From: Caryophanales bacterium UBA5632
GTDB taxonomy: Bacteria > Bacillota_I > Bacilli_A > Izemoplasmatales > Hujiaoplasmataceae
Assembly (NCBI GenBank): GCA_002421405.1
Contig: DIJY01000043.1
Coordinates: 17,438 to 25,774 of the forward strand
DNA: 8,337 bases
Direction: 5' to 3'
A program made the translations under genes and the position numbers. Under the pieces are notes generated by a model. It saw only the letters and a program-made list of their open reading frames with translations. It searched no databases and was not told where the DNA came from. Shown here in pieces: positions 1 through 7,462 of the stretch; positions within the stretch are counted from its first letter, which is position 1, and every line of letters begins with the position of its first letter.

Positions 1-1866
1 CCTGTCGGTGTTTTGAACCGCACAGTTGCATTATCAGCCCCAGAAGATATTTACATCAAAGATGACTTGATCTATGTCGCAGACACAGGAAATCATCGAA
101 TTGTCGTATTTGATTACAGTGGTAATCTCGTAAGAGAAATAGGAGTAGATGTTTTAAATAAACCAACCGGAATTCATGTTTCAATCGATGACTTCTTATA
201 TGTTGCGGATAAAGGTAATCAACTTGTCTATAAATTTGATTTATCTGGCGATTTGATTCGGACCTTTGGTAAACCGACCGAACCTTTATTTGGAAGTCTT
301 TCACTGTATGTTCCAAGCAAAATTGCTGTAGGGAGCGGTGAAAATATATATGTCATCGGTGATGGATCAACGAGTGGTGTCATTCAATTGAATTATGACG
401 GATCATTCTTGGGATATTTTGGTGTCAATCTATCTGACAAATCCTTTATCGAACGCGTCGCAGATATTTTCGTAAAACCTGGTGAGTATGCAAGTAATAC
501 GCCGCCGTCTCCCACAAACATTGCGATTAGTTCGAAATCACTTGTTTATACTTCAACACCAAATACCGTGAATGCTTTAAAAAAACTGGATGTCAATGGC
601 AATAACATATTAACGACTGTCAACTATAACCAAAAAGTGAACGTGATTGACATTTCAGTCAACGATTTGGGTTATTTATATGCGATTTATGAAGATGGAG
701 TCGTTGTAGAATATGATCCTTCGGGCAATCTGTTGTTTGCCTTCGATATTGTCCACTCAAACTCGAATGTTTATGGTTTGGTTCAAAGACCCTCTGGAAT
801 ACAAGTTGACGAATATCAAAACTTGTTTGTCCTTGATCGAGGAAAAAACGAAGTATTTGTTTATCAACCGACCAGTTTTTCTTTGTTGGTTCATAAAGCG
901 ATTGATTTGTACAATCAAGGTCGATATGTCGAATCAACCGAGTTTTTTGAAGCAATCCTGTTTGAAAATGATAATTTTGCGCTAGCGCATAGCGCTTTAG
1001 GAAAAGCTTATTATCAGGACGGACTGTTAGAAGAAGCCAAATATGAATACTTTTTAGCCAATGACATTTCTGGGTATTCTGAAACTTACTGGAAACTAAG
1101 AGATATTTGGTTGAAAGATAACTTAGGACTCGTCTTTACTTTAATATTAGTTTTGATGGGCGTATCCATCATTTTGAAACAATTGAACAAAAGAACTTTG
1201 ATTTTCGCGCCAATCAATCAAAAGGTATCGAATTTCAAAGAAAATTTGTTTGTAAGGAAAATAACATTGATTTCTGACACGATGAAACATCCGATTAATT
1301 CATACTATGAGATAAAACGCGAGAAACGTTCTGATATTTTGACTGCGTTCGTGATTTTGGTTATTCTATTTATCGAGTATTTATTACTATTAAACTACAC
1401 CGGATTCGTCTTTAATACCTATTCGACTCAAATCAAAATCGGATTAGAAATGGTCAAATTTTTTGGAGTGATCGGCCTATTTGTTTTTTCTAATTATTTA
1501 GTTTCGACGCTCTATGATGGTGAAGGTTGGCTGAAGGATGTCTTTATTGCGACCGTGTATGCATTAAGTCCTTTGATTGTGATGCTCATTCCTTTTATCG
1601 TCATTAGTAATGTTTTGACCTTAAACGAAATGATCATCTATCAGTTATTTGCTGGTTTCATGATTGTGTATACCGTTATCTTGGTTTTTATCGCAATCAA
1701 AGAGATTCATAATTATGAAATCAAAGAAACCTTCAAGAATTTATTACTGACGCTATTTGTTATGCTTATCATTGTGTTGATTTTGTTCATCATATATGTC
1801 TTCGGTTCTCAATTATGGAACTTTTTGGGATCGTTGATTAAGGAGGCGTTCAACCGTGTATTCTAG
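1..1866 (+). CDS. NHL-propeller / TPR-like / Yip1-domain membrane protein, 5' end outside window
   Basis: The frame is open from base 1, so the gene is truncated at its 5' end; the TTG at base 13 has no ribosome site and sits inside a propeller unit. Residues are counted from the first codon in the window (621 visible). Residues 12-290 form about six NHL-like units, the clearest carrying the motif YVADTGNHRIVVFD near residues 25-38. Residues 296-365 resemble TPR helices, with alternating GRY, ALGKAYY and GLLEEA signatures. A membrane helix lies at about 375-392, a basic segment at 393-444, then five hydrophobic helices (about 445-467, 482-504, 515-537, 545-567, 578-602) matching a Yip1-type domain. 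Assuming an unseen N-terminal signal peptide, the propeller faces outside and the basic segment lies in the cytoplasm. It overlaps the DUF5696 gene by 11 bases. I infer an accessory or scaffold role in sugar uptake; no catalytic motif is visible. Confidence 0.85.
   Translation, partial: PVGVLNRTVALSAPEDIYIKDDLIYVADTGNHRIVVFDYSGNLVREIGVDVLNKPTGIHVSIDDFLYVADKGNQLVYKFDLSGDLIRTFGKPTEPLFGSLSLYVPSKIAVGSGENIYVIGDGSTSGVIQLNYDGSFLGYFGVNLSDKSFIERVADIFVKPGEYASNTPPSPTNIAISSKSLVYTSTPNTVNALKKLDVNGNNILTTVNYNQKVNVIDISVNDLGYLYAIYEDGVVVEYDPSGNLLFAFDIVHSNSNVYGLVQRPSGIQVDEYQNLFVLDRGKNEVFVYQPTSFSLLVHKAIDLYNQGRYVESTEFFEAILFENDNFALAHSALGKAYYQDGLLEEAKYEYFLANDISGYSETYWKLRDIWLKDNLGLVFTLILVLMGVSIILKQLNKRTLIFAPINQKVSNFKENLFVRKITLISDTMKHPINSYYEIKREKRSDILTAFVILVILFIEYLLLLNYTGFVFNTYSTQIKIGLEMVKFFGVIGLFVFSNYLVSTLYDGEGWLKDVFIATVYALSPLIVMLIPFIVISNVLTLNEMIIYQLFAGFMIVYTVILVFIAIKEIHNYEIKETFKNLLLTLFVMLIIVLILFIIYVFGSQLWNFLGSLIKEAFNRVF
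1841..1846 (+). promoter_or_regulatory. Ribosome binding site AGGAGG for the DUF5696 gene
   Basis: A perfect AGGAGG lies 9 bases before the GTG at 1856 and 24 bases before the first in-frame ATG at 1871. The spacing selects the GTG start. The site lies inside the 3' end of the preceding gene, as expected for coupled translation. Confidence 0.85.
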
Positions 1867-4144
1867 GAAAATGCTCATAAAAGTCCTATGTATCGCAACG
1901 TTGTTTCTGCTGATTGTATCAACTTATCCTGTCATCGCTTCTTCATTAAGCCGAAATTATGACGGCGACGAATTAATTCAAGGCGATACCATACTCGATG
2001 AAACCTATCTTGCGAGTAATCAATTTACGCAAGTTGATGATTTGAGTATTGTCGACAATTTATTAACTGTTCCTGACACCTATCTCTTAGTTGGTGAAAC
2101 TGATTCTTTATTGTTATACATGGAAGAAGGATCCTATGCGATTCGGGTTGTGAATAAAACCGATGGATTCATTCACGGATCTTCTTTTGGAAAAACAGGT
2201 GACAATTATAGTTACTTGGGAACGACCTGGGAAGAAAATGTCAATTCAGCCGTCGTATTGAGTTACTACACTTATAACAAAGATAATGGCGAATATACAG
2301 TCGTAGAAGAGAGTTTTCTTGCGAGTAAAGATTCAACTTCGACTTATGAACTCATCGATGATGGATTTTCAGCAAGACTTCATTTTGGACGCTCGGGAAT
2401 CGAATTGACTTTAAATGTAACCTTAGAGGGCGATTATCTTAGCGTTGAAATTCCCAATGAATCCATTACAGAAGGAGCTTACCAACTTAGAAGTCTAAAA
2501 GTTTACCAATTCTTAGGAGCGGTTTTTGAAGATTCAGTTCCTGGCTATATTTTTGTACCAGATGGGTCTGGAGCTTTGATTCGCTATCAAGGATTAAATG
2601 TTCATACGGATACTTATAATTTTCAATACTATGGCAATGATGATTCATTATCCGCACCGGTTGAGAATGAACCGATGTTAGCATTCCCAATCACAGGAAT
2701 GATACAAGGAATCAATCAACATGGATTTATTACTATTGTTGAAGATGGCGCTGCTTTCGCTAATTTCAGCGTTTCTCCAGCAAAGAACACCTTAAGATTT
2801 TACTTTAGTTACAATGAATTTAGATATCGGAGTCTCTATCAAACTCCTAGATCAGAATCTCAAGCTCAAAGTCAAACAGGAACCCAAGTGACACAAAACA
2901 ATATCAATTCTTGTAACGTCGTTTTAAAGTACCGGTTCTTAGCTGACGATGAAGCAAATTATGTTGGCATGGCCAATGCTTTTAAAGATTATTTGCTTTT
3001 ATCAAATCAAATAGAAGATCATATTCTTAATGTGACAAAGTCATCCATCTTAATTGAAGTGATTGGCACAGAAAAGAAAAGTGGCTTTATCTTTAATGAA
3101 ACACTCGTCATGACAAGCATGAATGAATTATCGACAATCATTCGCGAATTGAATGAAGATGTCGAATTAATCAAAATAATCTATAAAGGTTTTTCAAAGG
3201 GCGGAGCCACGAGTACAGGATTGAAATATACAAAGATTGATGCTTCCTTAGGCAATCATCGAGATTTTGAAGCCTTAATGGAATCTGTCAACGATACGAA
3301 TTCAAATATCTATTTCTATCTTGATTTAGCAAAAGTATACGAAGATGGTTCATTTAATATGTACAAAGATGTCGCTCAAAGAATCAATCAAAACTTGTTA
3401 AGTGGAAATGGAATAACCAAATCCTATTACTATGTGACGCCTGCCATGATAAAAACGCAGTATTTAGAAAATGTGAAAAGACTTCAAAATAATGCGATTG
3501 AAAGTTATGCCCTCGACACAGTTGGATATAAGCTCTATTCTGATTTTAAAGAAAAATCAAATCCAGTTGATCGTTCTGATATGATTGATTTGTTGAAATC
3601 GATGTTTGAAGCCCAAGATACAAATAATGTTCTTTATCGTCCCAATGACTATTTACTCAAATATACCGATTATTATTTAGGAATGCCGATGACTTCAAGT
3701 CGTTACCGAATTTATTCGGATACCGTGCCTTTCATGTCTTATGTCCTTGCGGGCATCATGGATAGTTATTCACCCTTTCAAAACTTCTCAAGTTCGGCCT
3801 CCATTGACCTATTAAAGATGGTTGATTTCAACATTAATCCATCGTATGTCATTTCAGAAAAATCTGCCTATTATCTGCAAGATACGGAATTAGGTCAAAT
3901 CTATTCCTCTTCTTATTCAACATGGAAAGAAACAATCGTCAAACAGTATCAATTTGTTGCGAATGCTTTAAATGAAGTAAGAGGTAATTCCATTGTTTCT
4001 AGAATTGCCATTCAACCTGGTTTCTATCTTGTAACCTATTCCAATGGCGTTCAAATATATATCAACTATACGAATGAAACATTAGTGGATAACCTTCATT
4101 CGGTCACTGCTCGAAATTACAAGGTGGTGTTATCCGATGACTAA
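1856..4144 (+). CDS. Exported DUF5696-type protein (sugar ABC transporter neighbour)
   Basis: A protein of 762 residues starting at GTG. Residues 1-29 form a signal peptide: basic MYSRKMLIK, a hydrophobic core at about 9-28 and a possible signal peptidase I site after VIA. No lipobox Cys and no C-terminal membrane helix are visible, so it is released or held by an uncleaved signal. Residues about 75-380 look beta-rich and include VPDGSGALI at 234-242 plus a downstream FPITG / IVEDGAA pattern that I recognise from DUF5696 proteins. Residues about 395-700 alternate strands and helices as a TIM-barrel-like region would. A short beta region ends the protein. The sandwich-then-barrel layout recalls glycoside hydrolases, but I cannot name catalytic acids. 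In Bacillota this family sits beside sugar permeases and Yip1 proteins, as here. Function is unknown; a glycan-binding or processing role is inference. Confidence 0.8.
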   Translation: MYSRKMLIKVLCIATLFLLIVSTYPVIASSLSRNYDGDELIQGDTILDETYLASNQFTQVDDLSIVDNLLTVPDTYLLVGETDSLLLYMEEGSYAIRVVNKTDGFIHGSSFGKTGDNYSYLGTTWEENVNSAVVLSYYTYNKDNGEYTVVEESFLASKDSTSTYELIDDGFSARLHFGRSGIELTLNVTLEGDYLSVEIPNESITEGAYQLRSLKVYQFLGAVFEDSVPGYIFVPDGSGALIRYQGLNVHTDTYNFQYYGNDDSLSAPVENEPMLAFPITGMIQGINQHGFITIVEDGAAFANFSVSPAKNTLRFYFSYNEFRYRSLYQTPRSESQAQSQTGTQVTQNNINSCNVVLKYRFLADDEANYVGMANAFKDYLLLSNQIEDHILNVTKSSILIEVIGTEKKSGFIFNETLVMTSMNELSTIIRELNEDVELIKIIYKGFSKGGATSTGLKYTKIDASLGNHRDFEALMESVNDTNSNIYFYLDLAKVYEDGSFNMYKDVAQRINQNLLSGNGITKSYYYVTPAMIKTQYLENVKRLQNNAIESYALDTVGYKLYSDFKEKSNPVDRSDMIDLLKSMFEAQDTNNVLYRPNDYLLKYTDYYLGMPMTSSRYRIYSDTVPFMSYVLAGIMDSYSPFQNFSSSASIDLLKMVDFNINPSYVISEKSAYYLQDTELGQIYSSSYSTWKETIVKQYQFVANALNEVRGNSIVSRIAIQPGFYLVTYSNGVQIYINYTNETLVDNLHSVTARNYKVVLSDD
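4121..4127 (+). promoter_or_regulatory. Ribosome binding site AAGGTGG for the first permease
   Basis: AAGGTGG lies 9 bases before the ATG at 4137, inside the last codons of the DUF5696 gene. It supports the ATG that creates the 8-base overlap between the two genes. Confidence 0.75.
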
Positions 4145-5018
4145 AAAACCGATGAAACGGAATTTAAGAAATAATCTTGTTGGTTGGTCATTTTTATCCA
4201 TTTGGGCAATTGGTTTCATCTTGTTTATGGCTTATCCCTTAATCCTTTCGTTTTATTACAGTCTGTCAAAAGTTACCCTTTCGGGGGAAGGAATCATCGT
4301 CGATTTTATTTGGTTTGAAAATTATCGACAGATATTTTCGAGTGCAGCTGGTTTTAGTTTCTTACAATCGGTTCGCGACTTTGCGTTTGAGATTTTGTTC
4401 AAAGTTCCGATTATCACCGTCTTTGCAATCATTATCGCAGTATTGTTGAATCAAAAAATGAAGTTACGAGGACTCTTTCGTGCTGTCTATTTTCTTCCCG
4501 TTATTATTGCGAGTGGACCCGTTATCAATCAACTGATTTCTCAAGGGGCAGCAACCATTCCTTTGGTCGAAGAATCGGGATTAATCGATTTAATCAATAG
4601 TACTTTTACCGAATCACTTGCGAAACCGATTGCGAATATCTTCTCTGAATTAATTGTCATTCTATGGGTTTCAGGGGTTCAAATTTTGGTATTCATTGCC
4701 GCATTACAAAAAATTGACCGATCAACCTATGAAGCGGCCATGATTGATGGTGCGGGTCCTTGGGAATCATTTTGGAAAATTACGATGCCAGCTTTGAAAA
4801 GCATGGTCACTGTATCGATTATCTTTACCATCATTAATCTGGCAACCTTCTCGGAAAACGATGCAATCCTTCATATCAAAAACAATATGTTTGCCCTTGA
4901 TACCGGCTTTGGGTTCTCATCAGCAGTTGCTTGGATCTACTTCATTGCACTCGCTTTAATCTTAGGAGTAGCGATGTTTGCCATCAGACTCTTTACGAAA
5001 GATAAGGTGAGAAGATGA
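4137..5018 (+). CDS. Sugar ABC transporter permease, MalF/UgpA type
   Basis: A 293-residue inner-membrane permease, one half of a CUT1-type carbohydrate importer. About six hydrophobic helices are visible (near 14-41, 83-105, 113-135, 168-190, 222-240 and 262-285). The cytoplasmic EAA loop, which contacts the ATPase, is intact: it begins YEAAMIDGAG with Glu199 and Asp204-Gly205 and ends at Pro218. The length is typical for the short UgpA/LacF-like subgroup lacking MalF's large periplasmic insertion. It overlaps the DUF5696 gene by 8 bases and the second permease by 4 (ATGA), so the two permeases are almost certainly made together. Its TGA stop is evidence that TGA is not read as Trp here. The substrate cannot be read from the permease; the neighbouring hydrolase suggests a glucan oligosaccharide. 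Confidence 0.95.
   Translation: MTKKPMKRNLRNNLVGWSFLSIWAIGFILFMAYPLILSFYYSLSKVTLSGEGIIVDFIWFENYRQIFSSAAGFSFLQSVRDFAFEILFKVPIITVFAIIIAVLLNQKMKLRGLFRAVYFLPVIIASGPVINQLISQGAATIPLVEESGLIDLINSTFTESLAKPIANIFSELIVILWVSGVQILVFIAALQKIDRSTYEAAMIDGAGPWESFWKITMPALKSMVTVSIIFTIINLATFSENDAILHIKNNMFALDTGFGFSSAVAWIYFIALALILGVAMFAIRLFTKDKVRR
5003..5008 (+). promoter_or_regulatory. Ribosome binding site AAGGTG for the second permease
   Basis: AAGGTG precedes two consecutive ATG codons, at 5015 (6 bases away) and 5018 (9 bases away). Both are acceptable; they differ by a single Met. The 5015 choice gives the ATGA overlap with the upstream stop. Confidence 0.6.
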
Positions 5019-5935
5019 TGCGAATTACAACAAAACAAAAGATTAAACATATTTTAATCGGCAAGAATCCAAGTGAAGGATTGATTGGAAGAATTGCAAT
5101 TTATGGGTTACTTATTATTATTGGATTTGTGTATTTGTATCCTTTAATCAAAATGTTTGTTTATTCGATTAAAGATTTAGAAGATTTAGTGAATCCGACT
5201 GTCGATTGGATTCCAACAAAATTGTATTTAGAAAATTATCGGACTTCTTGGATTGTATTAAATTATGGCAAGACATTGTTCTTTAGTTTACTCGTTACAT
5301 TGGTTCCTGCCATTTTTCAAACGATCACAACGAGTTTGACAGGCTATGCTTTGGCTAAGTTTAAAATGCGGGGCAGAGTCATTGTATTTGGCTTAATATT
5401 AATGACTTATCTGGTTCCAAGTCAAGTCTACATGATTCCAAAGTTTGTGTTATTTGACAAGTTTGGCATTTTGGAATCGGCATGGTCAATCATCTTACCC
5501 GCATCGTTTGGACAAGGACTTTCTTCAGCCATCTTTATTCTCATTTTCTATCAATTCTTTAGAATGCAACCCATTGCATTGGACGAATCTGCGGAAATTG
5601 ATGGTGCGAATCCGTACCAAATCTTTATGAGAATTGGTGTTCCGTTGGCGCTACCTGCCTATTTAACTTCTTTCTTGTTTTCATTTGTTTGGTACTGGAA
5701 CGAGACGTATATTTCATCATTGTTCTTAGGTACAAATTTATACACGTTACAACTCAGGTTATTTAACTTTTCTTCACAGTTTTCTTTAGCACAAGGATTG
5801 TCCCAACAAGCTGTGAATGAAGCGATTAAATATAGTGCAACTATCTTAATTATTTTACCAGTTCTAGTCGTATACATCATCATGCAAAAATGGTTTGTTG
5901 AAGGTATCGACAGAACGGGTGTTACTGGAGAATAG
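5015..5935 (+). CDS. Sugar ABC transporter permease, MalG/UgpE type
   Basis: A 306-residue partner of the upstream permease, together forming the membrane channel of a CUT1-type importer. Hydrophobic helices lie near 25-49, 86-108, 121-143, 158-182, 212-232 and 272-292. The EAA loop is the usual MalG variant: Glu191 in DESAEIDGAN, Asp196-Gly197, ending at Pro210. Helix 2 runs into SLTGYALAKFKMRG, and the C-terminus FVEGIDRTGVTG is characteristic of this half of the family. The pairing order (MalF-like then MalG-like) is standard. The cognate ATPase is absent from the window, as is common in Bacillota where one MsmK-type ATPase serves several importers. Ten bases separate its stop from the hydrolase start. 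Start ambiguity between 5015 and 5018 changes one residue only. Confidence 0.95.
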   Translation: MMRITTKQKIKHILIGKNPSEGLIGRIAIYGLLIIIGFVYLYPLIKMFVYSIKDLEDLVNPTVDWIPTKLYLENYRTSWIVLNYGKTLFFSLLVTLVPAIFQTITTSLTGYALAKFKMRGRVIVFGLILMTYLVPSQVYMIPKFVLFDKFGILESAWSIILPASFGQGLSSAIFILIFYQFFRMQPIALDESAEIDGANPYQIFMRIGVPLALPAYLTSFLFSFVWYWNETYISSLFLGTNLYTLQLRLFNFSSQFSLAQGLSQQAVNEAIKYSATILIILPVLVVYIIMQKWFVEGIDRTGVTGE

Positions 5936-5939
5936 GGGG
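5934..5939 (+). promoter_or_regulatory. Ribosome binding site AGGGGG for the GH144-like gene
   Basis: AGGGGG overlaps the TAG stop of the second permease and lies 6 bases before the ATG at 5946. It decides the start: the upstream in-frame ATG at 5895 lies inside the permease gene and would place 17 residues ahead of an otherwise textbook lipoprotein signal. Confidence 0.75.
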
Positions 5940-5945
5940 TTGAAA

Positions 5946-7403
5946 ATGATAAAAAAAATATTGAGTTTTCTTTCATTGCTTCTACTGATTTCAATCGCGA
6001 CAGCCTGCAAAGTGTTGTCGACTTCATCGACCCAAACAAGCGGACTGTTAACCACAACCTCAACGACTTTTTCAACCACAACGACTTCATCAGATGCTTC
6101 TACAGACACAACCGTTACAACAGAAGAACCCTATATTTATGATCCGATATCGGTTCCGTTGAATCTATATGAAGAAGAACGTTTATCCTTTAAATTCTTC
6201 TGGGAAGTTGTCAATGGTGATCCAGAGTCATCTGGTTATGGCATGATTAGCGATCGCTATAACACAAAAAACAGCACCTATGGAGCAGCTTCGATTGCAT
6301 CTGTTGGATTTGGTTTGGCAGCGATTCCGATTGGGATTGAAAATGACTGGATTGGATTCCAAGAGGGTTACGACCGCGTATTGGGTACACTTCAAACGCT
6401 TCAAGGGATGCAAAGAACCCATGGGTTTTATTATCATTTTGTTTCCATGGCTTCAGCAACTCGCTCCGGATTTTCAGAAGTGTCAATTATTGATACAGCC
6501 ATTTTAATGTGTGGTGCTATCATGGCGGGTGAATACTTTGGCGGTGAAATCAAAAGCATTGCCAATGATCTTTACCAAGCAGTTGAATGGGATTGGTATT
6601 TTGATACAAATCGAATGATGTTTTACATGGGATATATGCCTGAAAGTGGCTTTGGTGGACATTGGGACATGTACGCTGAACAACTCATGATTTATTTCTT
6701 AGCAGCGGCATCTGAAAACTACGCTGTCGGAAAAGCAGCGTATGATCAAATGAAGAATTCATCTCAGATCAAACGCTATGGCACAGGACCGAATTTCTAT
6801 GTTTCATGGCCTGGAACTCTCTTTACTTTCCAATATTCGCATGCGTTTTTTGATTTTAGAAATGTTACGGACAGCGAAGGAGTTAACTGGTTTGATAATT
6901 CAAGCGCTGCGACACTCGCTGCACAGGAGTTTGGGGTTTGGTTATCAGGCAATTACAAAACTTACAATGAGAATGCGTGGGGAAACACAGCTTCGGATTG
7001 TCCGGATGGATATTGTGCTTCCGGAAATTTACCGGCGGCTGGAACCATCTATATTGATGGCACGTTAGCGCCATCAGGTGCAATCGGTTCGATTGTATTT
7101 AGACCGGATTTAGTTTTACCTGCCATGGAACATTATGCGCAAATCACCGCGTTACAAAGTAAGTATGGGTTGCTTGATGCCTATAATTTAGGGGTCACTG
7201 CAACCGCAAGTCCTTCAATCAAACGTCCAAACGCAACACTTCCTGAGGACGGATGGTTTTCAACCGATGTCATTGGCATTGATAAAGGAATTACCATCTT
7301 AATGATTGAAAACTATCGTTCAGAATTTATCTGGTATTATTTTATGAGAAGCGATATTATTCAAAAAGGGTTCGATGAACTTGGATTTACATTTTCAGAT
7401 TAG
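5946..7403 (+). CDS. Lipoprotein glycoside hydrolase, PF10091 / GH144-like, putative beta-1,2-glucanase
   Basis: A 485-residue surface lipoprotein. MIKK and a hydrophobic stretch lead to lipobox ATAC with Cys21. Residues 24-59 are a linker with 26 of 36 positions Thr or Ser. The catalytic domain covers about 75-483 and follows the family pattern: FKFFWE (82-87), SVGFGLAAIPIG (119-130), GFYYHF (160-165), IIDTAIL (Asp183), YAEQLM (Glu245), YSHAFFDFR (297-305), ASDCPDGY (349-356), DGTLAPSGA (371-379) and GITILMIENYR (448-458). The family is labelled 'glucoamylase', but characterised GH144 enzymes hydrolyse beta-1,2-glucan to sophoro-oligosaccharides. Asp183 and Glu245 are candidate catalytic acids by position; this is inference. 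Lipid anchoring outside the cell beside importer permeases fits polymer cutting followed by oligosaccharide uptake. Cys352 and Cys357 flank PDGY, which I do not recall as usual. Family placement is firm; substrate is not. Confidence 0.88.
   Translation: MIKKILSFLSLLLLISIATACKVLSTSSTQTSGLLTTTSTTFSTTTTSSDASTDTTVTTEEPYIYDPISVPLNLYEEERLSFKFFWEVVNGDPESSGYGMISDRYNTKNSTYGAASIASVGFGLAAIPIGIENDWIGFQEGYDRVLGTLQTLQGMQRTHGFYYHFVSMASATRSGFSEVSIIDTAILMCGAIMAGEYFGGEIKSIANDLYQAVEWDWYFDTNRMMFYMGYMPESGFGGHWDMYAEQLMIYFLAAASENYAVGKAAYDQMKNSSQIKRYGTGPNFYVSWPGTLFTFQYSHAFFDFRNVTDSEGVNWFDNSSAATLAAQEFGVWLSGNYKTYNENAWGNTASDCPDGYCASGNLPAAGTIYIDGTLAPSGAIGSIVFRPDLVLPAMEHYAQITALQSKYGLLDAYNLGVTATASPSIKRPNATLPEDGWFSTDVIGIDKGITILMIENYRSEFIWYYFMRSDIIQKGFDELGFTFSD
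6015..6122 (+). repeat. Thr/Ser-rich linker coding region of the hydrolase
   Basis: Codons 24-59 of the hydrolase encode 17 Thr and 9 Ser in 36 residues, between the lipidated Cys and the catalytic domain. It is an extended spacer holding the enzyme away from the membrane. The codons are mixed (ACA, ACG, ACC, ACT, TCA, TCG), so it is low complexity in protein but not a DNA microsatellite. Confidence 0.8.
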
Positions 7404-7462
7404 GGTTTTACAATTCTTAGAGTTGTTACAATATAGAAAATAGAAAATAGGAGGAATTACGA
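7404..7462 (+). promoter_or_regulatory. 59-base intergenic spacer with weak hairpin and a 7-base direct repeat
   Basis: This is the only appreciable gap in the window. It holds an imperfect inverted repeat (7410-7416 with 7420-7426, 7-base stem including one G-T pair, TTA loop) with no T-tract after it, so it is not a convincing terminator. TAGAAAA occurs twice in tandem (7434-7447) followed by TAG. A TTTACA (7407-7412) and CAATAT (7429-7434) pair 16 bases apart could be a poor promoter, overlapping the hairpin. I judge read-through from the upstream operon as likely as separate initiation. Confidence 0.3.
7449..7454 (+). promoter_or_regulatory. Ribosome binding site AGGAGG for the poly-Thr lipoprotein gene
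   Basis: A perfect AGGAGG lies 8 bases before the ATG at 7463. It identifies the real reading frame in a region where several frames on both strands are open because of the ACN repeats. Confidence 0.88.

Noticed and set aside
13..15. TTG as the true start of the propeller/Yip1 gene
   Set aside because: The frame is open upstream to base 1, there is no ribosome site, and an exported propeller protein should have a signal peptide before this point. The gene is truncated by the window.
979..995. GC-rich palindrome GCGCTAGCGC with a further TAGCGC, able to form a 6-base hairpin
   Set aside because: It lies inside the TPR-like coding segment and reads as ordinary Ala/Leu/His/Ser codons; no T-tract and no second copy seen, so chance is the simplest explanation.
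5016..5018. TGA at the end of the first permease read as Trp (Mycoplasma-type code)
   Set aside because: Reading through adds only a short tail before TAA and would run into the second permease start; all other genes use TGG for Trp with no in-frame TGA.
5895..5945. Upstream in-frame ATG for the hydrolase gene
   Set aside because: It lies in the permease gene, lacks a ribosome site and would bury the lipoprotein signal behind 17 residues. The ATG at 5946 has AGGGGG at 6 bases.
5659..6109. Minus-strand frames across the permease/hydrolase junction
   Set aside because: They oppose two well-supported genes, and their low-complexity parts reflect the Thr/Ser linker on the other strand.
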